The position numbers and the translations under genes were made by a program. The notes below the pieces were generated by a model. It was not told where the DNA came from and did no database searches. It saw nothing but the letters and a program-made list of their open reading frames with translations. A stretch of 64,000 nucleotides of DNA from Arthrobacter sp. 35W. Its GTDB lineage: Bacteria > Actinomycetota > Actinomycetes > Actinomycetales > Micrococcaceae. Shown here one piece after another: positions 27,836-36,550 of this stretch (the first letter of the stretch is position 1; every line of letters begins with the position of its first letter). Location of the stretch: the NCBI RefSeq assembly GCF_000482545.1, contig NZ_KI519454.1, positions 2,020,954 through 2,084,953 on the forward strand. The letters are read 5' to 3'.

Positions 27836-28309
27836 CTAGGCAACTACCTCGCCGGTGGTCTCGTACGTGGCGATCTTGCCAATGCGGCGGACGTGGCGCT
27901 CGGCGTTGCTGAAGGGCTCGGCCAGGAAGGCCTCGATGATCTCGGTGGCCTCCTCCACGCTGTGCTGGCGCCCGCCCACGGCCACCACGTTCGCGTCGTT
28001 GTGCTCGCGGGCCAGCGTGGCGGTGCTCAGGTTCCAGGCCAGGGCCGCACGGACGCCAACCACCTTGTTGGCGGCGATCTGCTCGCCGTTGCCGGAGCCG
28101 CCCAGCACGATGCCCAGCGCATCCACACCGGCGGCCTGGTCTGCCACGACGGCGAGGGCCGCGTTGATGCAGAAGCTCGGGTAGTCGTCCTCGGCGTCGT
28201 ACTCGGTGGGCCCGTGGTCGACCATCTCGTAGCCCTTGGCGCTCAGCGCGGTGATGAGGTGGGCGCTGAGCTCGAGGCCCGCGTGGTCGGTGGCAATGTG
28301 AACGCGCAT
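27836..28309 (-). CDS. rpiB: Ribose-5-phosphate isomerase B
   Basis: Interconverts ribose 5-phosphate and ribulose 5-phosphate in the pentose phosphate pathway. The 157-residue protein has ATDHAGLELSAHL, YPSFCINAA (catalytic-region Cys), the phosphate loop GGSGNGEQIAANK and REHNDANVVAVGGRQ. ATG at 28309. It is the first gene of a two-gene unit with nei2. Confidence 0.96.
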   Translation of the reverse strand: MRVHIATDHAGLELSAHLITALSAKGYEMVDHGPTEYDAEDDYPSFCINAALAVVADQAAGVDALGIVLGGSGNGEQIAANKVVGVRAALAWNLSTATLAREHNDANVVAVGGRQHSVEEATEIIEAFLAEPFSNAERHVRRIGKIATYETTGEVVA

Positions 28310-28369
28310 GGGGAGTCCTAAGAAGTCGAGGGCTGAATACCGCTGTCAAGCCTACCCGGCCCGGCGTCG

Positions 28370-29338
28370 TCAGGGCCGCTTGCCCGCCCGACGGTTGAGC
28401 AGCGCTTCCAATGTGTCGGCGGTGTCCAGTTCGGGGGCACCGATCACCAGGGAGGTGCCGTCGGTGCGCCGGACGACGACGGCGGCTCCCGAGGCGGCCA
28501 GGAAGGATGCGGACCCGCTGTGGTGGCGCAGACCCCAGCCGCCGTGGTGGCCCGCGGAAACGTTCAACGAGACGGCGCCGTCGATGTCCACGCAGGCGGC
28601 ATTCATCACCGGCACGACGCCGGCCAGCTGCACCCGCACGCCAACCCGGTCCGCCTCCACCAGGGCTGTCAACGCCCCCAGCGCCACTAGTGCGGCCACC
28701 ACTGATGCCACGCCCAACCATGGCGTAATGAGCGAGAGGAACACCGCGGGCAGGACCCCCGCGAGCAGGATCATGATGACCACGGAGCTGCGCGGATGCA
28801 CCCAGTAGCCCACCTTGTCCGCAGCCAGCTGCGGGTCCAGCGCCAGGGTGAGGGCCTCGTCGTCCGCCCGCGTCCACTGCTCGTCCGGCTTGAAGGTCAT
28901 GGCCAGCACCACGCCCAGCGCCACGGCCGCACCGCTGCCCATTGCCAGAACGATGGCATCCAGCCGCCGGCCGGGCGCTGCATCGGTCCCGGCCTGGGCC
29001 GTCAGCGTGGCACCAAACAAGGCCGCCAGGAACAACTGCACGCTCATCCCCACGCCCAGCAGGACGCGGCGCAGCAACCTGGGCAGCACGGTGCGCGCGG
29101 CCTGAGTGGAGATGCCGGCACCCACGACGGCGATGGCCACCGCGGCCACGGCCAGATACACCGGCAGGGCCAGCGGGTTTCCGCCCACGGGCAGGACCAC
29201 GCCGCGGGGCACGTCGCTGAGCAGTGTCAGGCCGGCGGCAAAGAAGGCAACCGCAAGCGCCAGCGGGAAGCCGATGGCAAAGCGCAGGGCCCTCTTGTCC
29301 ACCGTGCCATGCGGAGAGTCAGCCGTCCTGCCGGCCAT
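28370..29338 (-). CDS. Conserved membrane protein of unknown function
   Basis: A 322-residue protein with a short charged N-terminus and hydrophobic segments near 20-42, 52-75, 87-110, 128-148, 185-203 and 208-226. A soluble C-terminal domain (about 227-322) contains ASFLAASGAAVVVRRTDGTSLVIGAPE. A DUF1648-like permease relationship is possible but not certain. It stands alone, divergent from pepN. No catalytic motif is apparent. Confidence 0.8.
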   Translation of the reverse strand: MAGRTADSPHGTVDKRALRFAIGFPLALAVAFFAAGLTLLSDVPRGVVLPVGGNPLALPVYLAVAAVAIAVVGAGISTQAARTVLPRLLRRVLLGVGMSVQLFLAALFGATLTAQAGTDAAPGRRLDAIVLAMGSGAAVALGVVLAMTFKPDEQWTRADDEALTLALDPQLAADKVGYWVHPRSSVVIMILLAGVLPAVFLSLITPWLGVASVVAALVALGALTALVEADRVGVRVQLAGVVPVMNAACVDIDGAVSLNVSAGHHGGWGLRHHSGSASFLAASGAAVVVRRTDGTSLVIGAPELDTADTLEALLNRRAGKRP

Positions 29339-29529
29339 GCCGCCACCCCCTGGTCAAGATCCATTCCACTCCACCAGCGTCCCGCATGCCGTGTCCAACA
29401 TCAACCGGCCGCACCGCTGCGCAACACGCGGTGTAACGTGGACCACGCCAGAGACGTGAAAGACTGCTTTCACGTTGTCGCGGGGTCCTCCCGCAGCCTT
29501 CATCCGACACTTCCACCGGAGGAACCACC

Positions 29530-32091
29530 TTGCCAGGCATGAATCTGACCCGCGCCGAAGCCAGCGAGCGCGCAGCCCTGATCAGCGTCGAATCCTATGA
29601 CGTGACCCTCGACCTCACCCCGTCCGAGAAGACCTTTGCCTCCACCACCACAGTGGTGTTCACGGCCGAGGCGGGTTCGTCGTCGTTCATCGATGCCATC
29701 ACCGACGCCGTGCATGCGGTGACGCTCAACGGCGCCGCCCTTGATCCGGCCGAGGTGTCCGACGGCGTCCGCATCCAGCTGCCCAATCTGGCCGCGCACA
29801 ATGTCCTCACCATCGAGGCCGATGCGCTGTTCATGAACACCGGCGAGGGCCTGCACCGCTTTGTGGACCCGGTCGATGAGGAGGTGTACCTCTACACGCA
29901 GTTCGAGGTCCCCGACAGCCGCCGCATGTTTGCCGTCTTCGAGCAGCCCGATCTGAAGGCGCCGTTCACCTTCCACATCACCGCACCGTCGCACTGGGAC
30001 GTCATCTCCAACTCCACGACGCCGGAGCCCGTTGCCGCTGAGGCCGCCGGCCGCTCCACCTGGCACTTTGAGCCCACCGCGCGCATCTCCAGCTACATCA
30101 CCGCGCTGATTGCCGGCCCGTACGAGTCCATCCGCAGCGAGCTCACCAGCTCCGACGGCCGCGTCATTCCGCTGGGTGTCTTTGCCCGCAAGTCCCTGAT
30201 GCAGTACATGGATGCGGAGAACGTCTTCGAGCTCACCCGCCAGGGCTTTGAGTTCTTCGAGGCGCAGTTCGGCACCCCGTACCCCTTCACCAAGTACGAC
30301 CAACTCTTTGTCCCGGAGTTCAACGCCGGCGCCATGGAGAACGCCGGGGCCGTGACCTTCCTGGAGAGCTACGTGTTCCGCTCCAAGGTCACCGAGGCCA
30401 CGATTGAGCGCCGTGCCATCACCATCCTGCACGAGCTCGCCCACATGTGGTTCGGCGACCTGGTGACCATGCGCTGGTGGAATGATCTGTGGCTCAATGA
30501 ATCCTTCGCGGAGTTCATGTCGCACCTGGCCGCCGCGGAGAACACCCGCTACGTCGATGCCTGGACCACCTTCGCCTCGCTGGAGAAGAGCTGGGCCTAC
30601 CGCCAGGACCAGCTGCCTTCCACGCACCCTATCAAGGCCGAGATCCGCGACTTGGAGGATGTGCTGGTCAACTTCGACGGCATCACCTACGCCAAGGGCG
30701 CCTCCGTGCTGCGCCAGCTGGTGGCCTGGGTGGGCCAGGAGGAGTTCATGGCCGGCGTCCGCGCCTACTTCGCCAAGCACTCCTGGGGGAACACCGAGCT
30801 GGTTGACCTCCTCACCGAGCTGGAGGACTCCAGCGGCCGCGACCTGAAGGAATGGTCCGCGCTGTGGCTGGAGACCGCCGGCGTGAACACCTTCAAGCCG
30901 GCCATCGAGGTGGACGACGACGGCGCCATCACCTCTTTTGCCGTGCTGCAGTCCGCCGTGGCCGAGTACCCGACCATCCGTCCGCACCGCGCGGCGGTCG
31001 GCTTCTACAACGTAGCCGCCGATGGCGAGAACACAGGCAAACTGGTCCGCACCCACCGCGTGGAGCTGGACATCGACGGCGAGGTGACCCAGGTGCCGGA
31101 GCTGGTGGGCCTGGCCCGTCCGGATCTGGTGCTGCTCAACGACGACGACCTGGCCTACGCCAAGATCCGCCTCGATGCACACTCCCTGGCCACGGCCAAG
31201 GCGCACCTGAAGGACTTTGCCGCCTCGCTCCCCCGCACGCTGGTGTGGGCCTCGGCCTGGGATGCAGCGCGCGACGGCGAAACCCCCGCCCGCGAGTACG
31301 TGGACCTGGTGCTGGCCAACATTGGCTCCGAGTCCGATTCCACGGTGGTCACGGTGCTGCTGCGCCAGCTCGCCAGCACGCTGGCCTTCTACGTGGCCCC
31401 CGAGCACCAGAAGGCCACGGGCATTGCCGCGGCCGATGGTCTCCGGGACCTTGGCCGCGCCGCGGCCCCGGGTTCCGATTCCCAGCTGCAGTTCGTGAAG
31501 TCCTTCGCGGCCCTGGCCCAGACGGAGGGACAGCTCAACGTTGTGGCGTCGCTGCTTGACGGTTCCGAGGTGCTTGAGGGCCTGCCCGTGGACCAGGATC
31601 TGCGCTGGGAGCTGCTGACCTCCCTGGTGGCTGGCGGCCGCATGGACCAGTCCGACGTCGACGCCGAGCTGGCCCGCGACAACACCCAGACGGGTGCACT
31701 CGCTGCAGCTGTCGCGTCGGCTGCCATCCCCACGGCCGAGGCCAAGGCGGCCGTCTGGGACGCCGTCGTCGTCCGCGGCGACATGCCCAACGCCGCCCAG
31801 CGCTCGGCCATCACGGGCTTCTCGCGGGTCTGGGACACGGAGCTGCTGGAGCCGTACGTGGCCAAGTACTTCGGCTCCATCCGCACGGTGTGGGCCGAGA
31901 AGTCGCACGAGATCAGCTCCACGATTGTCACGGGCCTGTACCCGGCCCTGCTGGTGTCCCAGCAGACGATTGATGCCACGGATGCGTTCCTGGCCGAACT
32001 CGGCGAGGAAACCCCCGCCATGCGCCGCCTGGTGCTGGAAAGCCGCGACGGCGTCGTCCGCGCCCTCAAGGCCCAGGCCGCCGACCAATAG
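29530..32091 (+). CDS. pepN: Aminopeptidase N (M1 zinc metallopeptidase)
   Basis: Cleaves N-terminal residues from peptides in the cytosol. The 853-residue protein shows the exopeptidase motif GAMENAG, the zinc motif HELAHMWFGD with the third ligand in WLNESFAEFM 18 residues later, and the C-terminal ERAP1-like helical domain. It starts at TTG 29530 because GGAGG lies 7 nt upstream; the ATG three codons later would be 16 nt away. Actinobacterial PepN proteins have this length. A palindromic repeat follows the stop. Confidence 0.96.
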   Translation: MPGMNLTRAEASERAALISVESYDVTLDLTPSEKTFASTTTVVFTAEAGSSSFIDAITDAVHAVTLNGAALDPAEVSDGVRIQLPNLAAHNVLTIEADALFMNTGEGLHRFVDPVDEEVYLYTQFEVPDSRRMFAVFEQPDLKAPFTFHITAPSHWDVISNSTTPEPVAAEAAGRSTWHFEPTARISSYITALIAGPYESIRSELTSSDGRVIPLGVFARKSLMQYMDAENVFELTRQGFEFFEAQFGTPYPFTKYDQLFVPEFNAGAMENAGAVTFLESYVFRSKVTEATIERRAITILHELAHMWFGDLVTMRWWNDLWLNESFAEFMSHLAAAENTRYVDAWTTFASLEKSWAYRQDQLPSTHPIKAEIRDLEDVLVNFDGITYAKGASVLRQLVAWVGQEEFMAGVRAYFAKHSWGNTELVDLLTELEDSSGRDLKEWSALWLETAGVNTFKPAIEVDDDGAITSFAVLQSAVAEYPTIRPHRAAVGFYNVAADGENTGKLVRTHRVELDIDGEVTQVPELVGLARPDLVLLNDDDLAYAKIRLDAHSLATAKAHLKDFAASLPRTLVWASAWDAARDGETPAREYVDLVLANIGSESDSTVVTVLLRQLASTLAFYVAPEHQKATGIAAADGLRDLGRAAAPGSDSQLQFVKSFAALAQTEGQLNVVASLLDGSEVLEGLPVDQDLRWELLTSLVAGGRMDQSDVDAELARDNTQTGALAAAVASAAIPTAEAKAAVWDAVVVRGDMPNAAQRSAITGFSRVWDTELLEPYVAKYFGSIRTVWAEKSHEISSTIVTGLYPALLVSQQTIDATDAFLAELGEETPAMRRLVLESRDGVVRALKAQAADQ

Positions 32092-32098
32092 GTCCTGA

Positions 32099-32215
32099 CA
32101 GGCTCGACCACCGATCGGTGGTCGAGCCTGGGGCCACGGCCGCGAGGGACCCGCGACGAGCTTGCGAGTTGCGGGAGCGGCTGGGGAGCGAGGTCTCGAC
32201 CAGCTCGACCACCGG
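32099..32215. repeat. GGTGGTCGAGC-type intergenic repeat, copy 1
   Basis: Starts with a perfect 32-bp palindrome without loop (CAGGCTCGACCACCGA and its complement, 32099-32130), continues GGGGCCACG..., and ends GGGAGCGAGG...CGACCACCGG, an inverted echo of the start. A diverged copy lies at 38747-38845. It lies just after pepN and may terminate it. Confidence 0.75.
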
Positions 32216-32242
32216 ACCGCCCCCTCGCGCTAGGCTGGCACC

Positions 32243-32713
32243 ATGGCCATCCACGAACACCATTACGATGTCACTGTCTTTTGGACCGGCAACCGCGGCA
32301 CCGGCACCTCCGGCTACAAGGCCTACGGACGGGACCACTCCGTCACGGCCGCCGGGCTGCCTATGCTGCTCGGCTCCGCGGACCCCACCTTCCACGGCGA
32401 CCGCGACCGGTGGAATCCCGAGCAGCTGCTGCTCACGGCCCTGGCCCAGTGCCACATGCTCTCCTACCTGCACGTGGCGGTGAACCACGGGATTGTGGTC
32501 ACCAAGTACCAGGACAGCGCCAGGGGCACCATGCTCCTGAACCCTGATGGCAGCGGCCAGTTCACCAGTGCCACCCTGCGCCCGCAGCTGGTCATCACGG
32601 ACCCGGCCCAGTTGGAACTGGCGGCCAGCCTGCACCATGAGGCCTCACAGTTGTGCTTCATCGCCCGGAGCGTGAACTTCCCCGTGCTGCACGAACCGCA
32701 GGTCTCTGTCTAG
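32243..32713 (+). CDS. OsmC family protein
   Basis: A 156-residue member of the OsmC/Ohr superfamily, thiol-dependent peroxidases or related proteins. One conserved Cys lies in LLLTALAQCHMLSYLH and another in EASQLCFIARSVNFPV, the two redox positions of the family, and the N-terminus (HHYDVTVFWTGNRGTGTSGY) fits YhfA/OsmC-like proteins. Cytosolic. It overlaps no other gene and precedes mscS by 62 nt. Confidence 0.88.
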   Translation: MAIHEHHYDVTVFWTGNRGTGTSGYKAYGRDHSVTAAGLPMLLGSADPTFHGDRDRWNPEQLLLTALAQCHMLSYLHVAVNHGIVVTKYQDSARGTMLLNPDGSGQFTSATLRPQLVITDPAQLELAASLHHEASQLCFIARSVNFPVLHEPQVSV

Positions 32714-32778
32714 CGGAATCCCGCCGCGGGTGTCCTCGGAGCGGGTCTTCAGGAAGCGGCGCTAGGGTTGATGCCGTG

Positions 32779-33492
32779 ATGGCACTACAAAACACCCTCC
32801 TTCAACTGCCCCTGCAGACTGATCTGGCCGACGCCGTGCCCGATGCTCTGGATGGTTTCTGGCGGCATCTGCTCGACGCCGGCATCATCATGGTCATCGG
32901 CTTCGTCATCTGGCTGGTCCTCCACCAGTTGATCGCCCGCGTGGTCAAGCGCGCCCAGAACGGCACCGCGCTGTCCGAACGGCGGATGTTCAAATGGGCC
33001 CATCCCGTGCTGCGGAACTTGGAGTCCGAACGCCGGATCCAACGTGCCGAAACCATCGGCTCGCTGCTGAACTCCGTGGTGAGTGTCGGCGTCGTCGTGG
33101 TGGTTGGCTTCTACGTGCTGATCGCCTTCGAGGTCAATGTCGCTCCCCTGCTGACCAGCATCGGAATCCTGGGTATCGCCATCGGTTTCGGCTGCCAGCA
33201 GCTGATCCGCGACTTCCTGGCCGGCATCTTCATCACCATCGAGGACCAGTACGGCATCGGCGACGTCATCGAGACCAGTGATGTGGTGGGCGTGGTGGAA
33301 TCCGTGGGCCTGCGCATCACGCGCGTCCGCGCCGAGGACGGTGCCATCTGGTACCTGCGCAACGGTGAGATCCTGCGCGTGGGCAACCGCTCGCAGGGCA
33401 ACTATGTGGACCCGGAGGCCGCCGGCGAGCCCGACGCCTCCGCCGGCGCGGAGGGCGAACGTCGCCCCATCCAGCAGGAAGCCGGAGAATAG
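32779..33492 (+). CDS. MscS family small-conductance mechanosensitive channel
   Basis: Releases solutes at hypo-osmotic shock. The roughly 238-residue protein has TM1 near 32-56, TM2 near 94-116 and the pore helix with GILGIAIGFGCQQLIRDFLAG, followed by the beta domain ITIEDQYGIGDVIE...GVVESVGLRITRVRAEDG. The polar C-terminus is short. The ATG at 32779 (or the GTG just before it at 32776) follows AGGG at suitable distance; the open frame further upstream overlaps the OsmC gene and is non-coding in character. Confidence 0.92.
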   Translation: MALQNTLLQLPLQTDLADAVPDALDGFWRHLLDAGIIMVIGFVIWLVLHQLIARVVKRAQNGTALSERRMFKWAHPVLRNLESERRIQRAETIGSLLNSVVSVGVVVVVGFYVLIAFEVNVAPLLTSIGILGIAIGFGCQQLIRDFLAGIFITIEDQYGIGDVIETSDVVGVVESVGLRITRVRAEDGAIWYLRNGEILRVGNRSQGNYVDPEAAGEPDASAGAEGERRPIQQEAGE

Positions 33493-33497
33493 TAGTC

Positions 33498-34022
33498 ATG
33501 ACCGAGACCAACCAGACCCCCACCGCCGAAGACGGCACTCCCATCCCGTCCCGTTTCGGCACGCCATTGGCCCGGCTGATCCCCGTGGACCAGGGCAAGG
33601 GCATGCCGGCCGGCAGCCCTGGTGCCGCGCCCGCCGTGCCGGGCATCACCGAGACCTTCTACGATGCCGTCGGCGGCCATGAGACCTTCGCCAAGCTGGT
33701 GCACGTGTTCTACCAGGGCATCGCTGAGGACGAGATCCTGCGCCCGATGTACCCCGATGAGGATCTGGGCCCGGCAGAGCGCCGCATGACCATGTTCCTG
33801 GAGCAGTACTGGGGCGGCCCGCGCACCTATCTGGAGGAACGCGGCCACCCTCGCCTGCGCATGCGCCACATGCCGTTCGCCGTCACTCCCGCGGCACGCG
33901 ACCGCTGGCTGCTGCACATGCGCGCCGCCGTGGACGCCGTCGAGCTCTCCCCACTGCACGAGGCCACCCTGTGGGACTACCTTGAGCGTGCCGCGCACTC
34001 GCTGGTGAACTCCGGGGACTAA
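33498..34022 (+). CDS. Truncated haemoglobin, group II (GlbO-like)
   Basis: A 174-residue globin binding haem and O2/NO. FYDAVGGHETFAKLVHVFY (B/E helices), YPDEDLGPAERRMTMFLEQYWGGP, the proximal His in HPRLRMRHMPF and the Trp in ARDRWLLHM (G8) match trHbO. An extra, low-complexity 48-residue N-terminal extension precedes the globin domain. It follows mscS by 5 nt and is probably co-transcribed with it. Confidence 0.92.
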   Translation: MTETNQTPTAEDGTPIPSRFGTPLARLIPVDQGKGMPAGSPGAAPAVPGITETFYDAVGGHETFAKLVHVFYQGIAEDEILRPMYPDEDLGPAERRMTMFLEQYWGGPRTYLEERGHPRLRMRHMPFAVTPAARDRWLLHMRAAVDAVELSPLHEATLWDYLERAAHSLVNSGD

Positions 34023-34038
34023 CTCTCCACTTACGAAC

Positions 34039-34083
34039 ACAAATGCCGCCGGCGAACATGTCCACGCATGTTCCCCGGCGGCA
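34039..34083. repeat. 45-bp palindromic repeat, left copy
   Basis: Identical over 45 bp to 35204-35248. It contains the dyad TGCCGCCGGcGAACATG / CATGTTCcCCGGCGGCA around TCCACG. It lies between the convergent globin and AbiEi-like genes. The two copies are in direct orientation and bracket the gene at 34091-35101. Confidence 0.85.
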
Positions 34084-34090
34084 TCTTTGT

Positions 34091-35101
34091 TCATTTCTGC
34101 AGGGACGTCCGACGGCGGAGCTCGGGGCGGAGGCCTGCCTCACGCAGGATGGACTCGAGAACCCCCGGAGCCATCAGCTCCTTCCAATCCCAGCGGGCGA
34201 AGGTGACGCGCTGGGCCCGGATGGCATTCTCCCGCTTCTTCTCCGCCAGGACCCGCTGCGCCACATCCAGACCCTTGCCCCAATCGGAGCGAAGGTATTT
34301 GCCCTCGCCGTCGAACTCCCCCGCGATGCGCAGGGCAGGGAACCAGAAGTCGACCAATGCGGTGCTGCCGTCCCGGAGGTTAAATGGATGCTGCAGCTCC
34401 GGCGCGGAGAATCCTGCCACATGCATCTTCGCCCGGCTGAGCGATTCGCCGGCCGATCCTGACAGGGGTGAGCTTAACCCAATGATGCCGAGGGCACGGT
34501 TCCGCTTCGCCTGCGAGGGAAGCCCGGCGGCGCCGGCCTCCAGCTCCTCCACGGACAGCGGCGCCCCCATGGGTTCATCGTGGGTCCACCGGGGTTCAGT
34601 GTCCGGCCCCGGCTCCACCGGGAGTTTCCCCCGTCCCGGCGGCCGCTGGGCCGAGTCGCAGACGGCCACCGCGTACATGAACGGCAGTGTCGAGATGAGT
34701 TCAAGGGTGGTCCGCAGCTTGTCCGTGGCCAGCAGTCCGCCGAACTGGACCAACCCCATTGACTCGTCGCCGGCGTGGACCCGGATGTCGTTCCAGCTCC
34801 TGCCGCCGCGGTAGTCCATCGCGATGTGCACCTTCGGCGGCATTCCCACGGTCCAGAGGCCCCAGAGCAGCGCCGCTGTTTCCCGGCAGAACACCGGTGC
34901 TGACGACGTCGTGGCGTTGAAGGCCGCCACGCGCAGGCCGTACCGCTCGCCGGCGCGCAAGGCCTCCCACGCTGAGGTGGCCACATAGGCGCCTGGCCGC
35001 ACCCGAGTCAGTTCCCTCTTGCGCTGCCTCCGTGCCAGGGAGCGCGGGTCCTGCCCGACGCGGGTGAGATCGCTGCGCGTGATAAGTGGTGGAAGTCCCA
35101 T
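34091..35101 (-). CDS. AbiEi-antitoxin-like/DUF559 (VSR-like endonuclease fold) domain protein
   Basis: A 336-residue protein of a type common in Micrococcales. The N-terminus (PPLITRSDLTRVGQDPRSLA) resembles the winged-helix AbiEi antitoxin-like domain. The C-terminal VDFWFPALRIAGEFDGEGKY...KRENAIRAQRVTFARWDW has the D...E.D.K pattern of VSR/DUF559 nuclease folds. Function is unknown; no partner toxin gene is adjacent. The gene is bracketed by two identical 45-bp palindromes, hinting that it may travel as a cassette. Classification rests on motif likeness, so confidence is moderate. Confidence 0.7.
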   Translation of the reverse strand: MGLPPLITRSDLTRVGQDPRSLARRQRKRELTRVRPGAYVATSAWEALRAGERYGLRVAAFNATTSSAPVFCRETAALLWGLWTVGMPPKVHIAMDYRGGRSWNDIRVHAGDESMGLVQFGGLLATDKLRTTLELISTLPFMYAVAVCDSAQRPPGRGKLPVEPGPDTEPRWTHDEPMGAPLSVEELEAGAAGLPSQAKRNRALGIIGLSSPLSGSAGESLSRAKMHVAGFSAPELQHPFNLRDGSTALVDFWFPALRIAGEFDGEGKYLRSDWGKGLDVAQRVLAEKKRENAIRAQRVTFARWDWKELMAPGVLESILREAGLRPELRRRTSLQK

Positions 35102-35203
35102 TCCCCGAGGGTGGCACCGCCAGCGCGGCCAGCGGCGTCCTCAAGGCCAGGTTGTGGACAGCTGCGGACCAACGGGCGCGGTGGAGGGACCGCAGTGGGG
35201 AAG

Positions 35204-35248
35204 ACAAATGCCGCCGGCGAACATGTCCACGCATGTTCCCCGGCGGCA
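35204..35248. repeat. 45-bp palindromic repeat, right copy
   Basis: Second copy of the 34039-34083 element, same orientation, identical over 45 bp. It lies upstream of the AbiEi-like gene and just after the 3' end of the minus-strand gene at 35273, where it can act as a terminator. Confidence 0.85.
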
Positions 35249-35272
35249 AATATGTTCGCTACTGAGACAAAG

Positions 35273-35944
35273 TCAGAGGATCGACGGCGGACGCACCAGG
35301 ATGTGGCCGCGGGTGGTGCTCAGGCGCAGCCAGCGGTGCGAGGAGAACAGCACGGCGTCCTCCCCCGGGGCCACGAAGCCCAGGGCGTACGCTGCGAAGG
35401 CTGCGCCCGCGGGGAGCTCGCCGGGGACATCCGCCATGGGACGGCCCCACACGGAGGCACGGGCATTGTTGACGATCATCTGGCCCGGATTCACGGGGAT
35501 GATCTGGGCCACCTCGCGTACACCGTTCTTTGCGGCGGTGATCAGCGTGTCGGCCGTGACGTCGCCCAGCCGCTCCCAGCCGCCGCGCGGTGCGCTGATG
35601 CCGGCCCAGGATTCGTTCACGGTCATGGGCGGCACGGGCAGGTCCACGTCCTCGCCCTCCATCCGTGCCAACCGGTCGGCAACGGAGGCCAGGCTGACTG
35701 TGACGTCAACGCTCGACGGCGATGCCAGGGCCATGGTGCGCAGGCCCAGGATGGTGGGGGTCCCCTCGCCCAGGAGCTTGGGGCGCATCACGCACACGTA
35801 GGCGGCGAGCACGGAGCCGGCACCCTGGAGCCGGATGGCGCCGTCGTCGGCCGTCCTGGCCCGGGTGACAAAGGTGCGCAGATCGGCCACGGTGCCCGCA
35901 TCGGCCAGGCGCAGAACGTCCGCCGCCGTCGACAGGCCGCTCAC
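35273..35944 (-). CDS. Conserved actinobacterial protein of unknown function
   Basis: A 223-residue, mostly alpha/beta protein without signal peptide or membrane segment. The N-terminus (LSTAADVLRLADAGTVADLRTFVTRA) suggests a helical domain; later segments (RLQGAGSVLAAYVCVMRP, VNPGQMIVNNARASVWGRPM) have no recognised motif. Its GTG overlaps the thioesterase stop (GTGA), so the two genes are translationally coupled, which suggests a link to acyl-CoA thioester metabolism without proving it. Confidence 0.8.
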   Translation of the reverse strand: MSGLSTAADVLRLADAGTVADLRTFVTRARTADDGAIRLQGAGSVLAAYVCVMRPKLLGEGTPTILGLRTMALASPSSVDVTVSLASVADRLARMEGEDVDLPVPPMTVNESWAGISAPRGGWERLGDVTADTLITAAKNGVREVAQIIPVNPGQMIVNNARASVWGRPMADVPGELPAGAAFAAYALGFVAPGEDAVLFSSHRWLRLSTTRGHILVRPPSIL

Positions 35945-36447
35945 TTGGCACCGGCCAGGGCGGTCTCGGCCGCGGCACGGCGCCGGAAGGGCACCGGATC
36001 TCCGGACCAGGTTTCCAGGGCGTGGCGCTGGGCGTCGGTGAGCCGTACGGGGCGGCCGGTGCTGCGGTTGACCAGCACCATGGAGGTGGCGGCCAGCGCG
36101 TAGATGGTGCCGCCGTCGGCCTCGGCCACGCTGTAGCCGAATTCGAAGCTGGAGCCGCCGACCTTTGTCACCCAGATGTTGACGAACACCGGCGTCGGAC
36201 GGAACTGAAGCGGGAGCAGGTATTCGATCTCGTGGCGTCCCACCAGGATGAACAGCTCAGGGCCCACCAGCTCGTAAAAGCTGTGGTGGGGCTCGGCACC
36301 GGCTCCGGCGGCATCGGCCAGGGCGGTGTGCGTGAGCTGGACGCGGGCATCCTCCAAGTACTGCAGATAGACCACGTTGTTCACGTGCCCATAGGAGTCA
36401 ATATCGCCGAAGCGGATCTGCAGGGGAATTTGGATCACTGTTGCCAT
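35941..36447 (-). CDS. Hotdog-fold acyl-CoA thioesterase (4HBT/YbgC-like)
   Basis: Hydrolyses acyl-CoA thioesters. The 168-residue protein begins with the signature RFGDIDSYGHVNNVVYLQYLEDAR, including the Asp of the 4HBT active site, and continues with the usual five-stranded sheet (HEIEYLLPLQFRPTPVFVNI). It is divergent from tesB across about 100 nt and coupled to the 35273 gene. Substrate is not predictable. Confidence 0.92.
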   Translation of the reverse strand: MATVIQIPLQIRFGDIDSYGHVNNVVYLQYLEDARVQLTHTALADAAGAGAEPHHSFYELVGPELFILVGRHEIEYLLPLQFRPTPVFVNIWVTKVGGSSFEFGYSVAEADGGTIYALAATSMVLVNRSTGRPVRLTDAQRHALETWSGDPVPFRRRAAAETALAGAK

Positions 36448-36550
36448 TCCCTCATCCTCTCAAAGGCATTCGGTCCCACCAAGCCGGAGCCCGCGGCCCG
36501 GCGCCCCCGCGGTGTTTGAACCATGCCCGTCCGCCACATAGAGTCACATC

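Noticed and set aside
29500-32088. An 862-codon minus-strand frame opposite pepN
   Set aside because: It is a shadow of the M1 aminopeptidase, which has all catalytic motifs on the plus strand.
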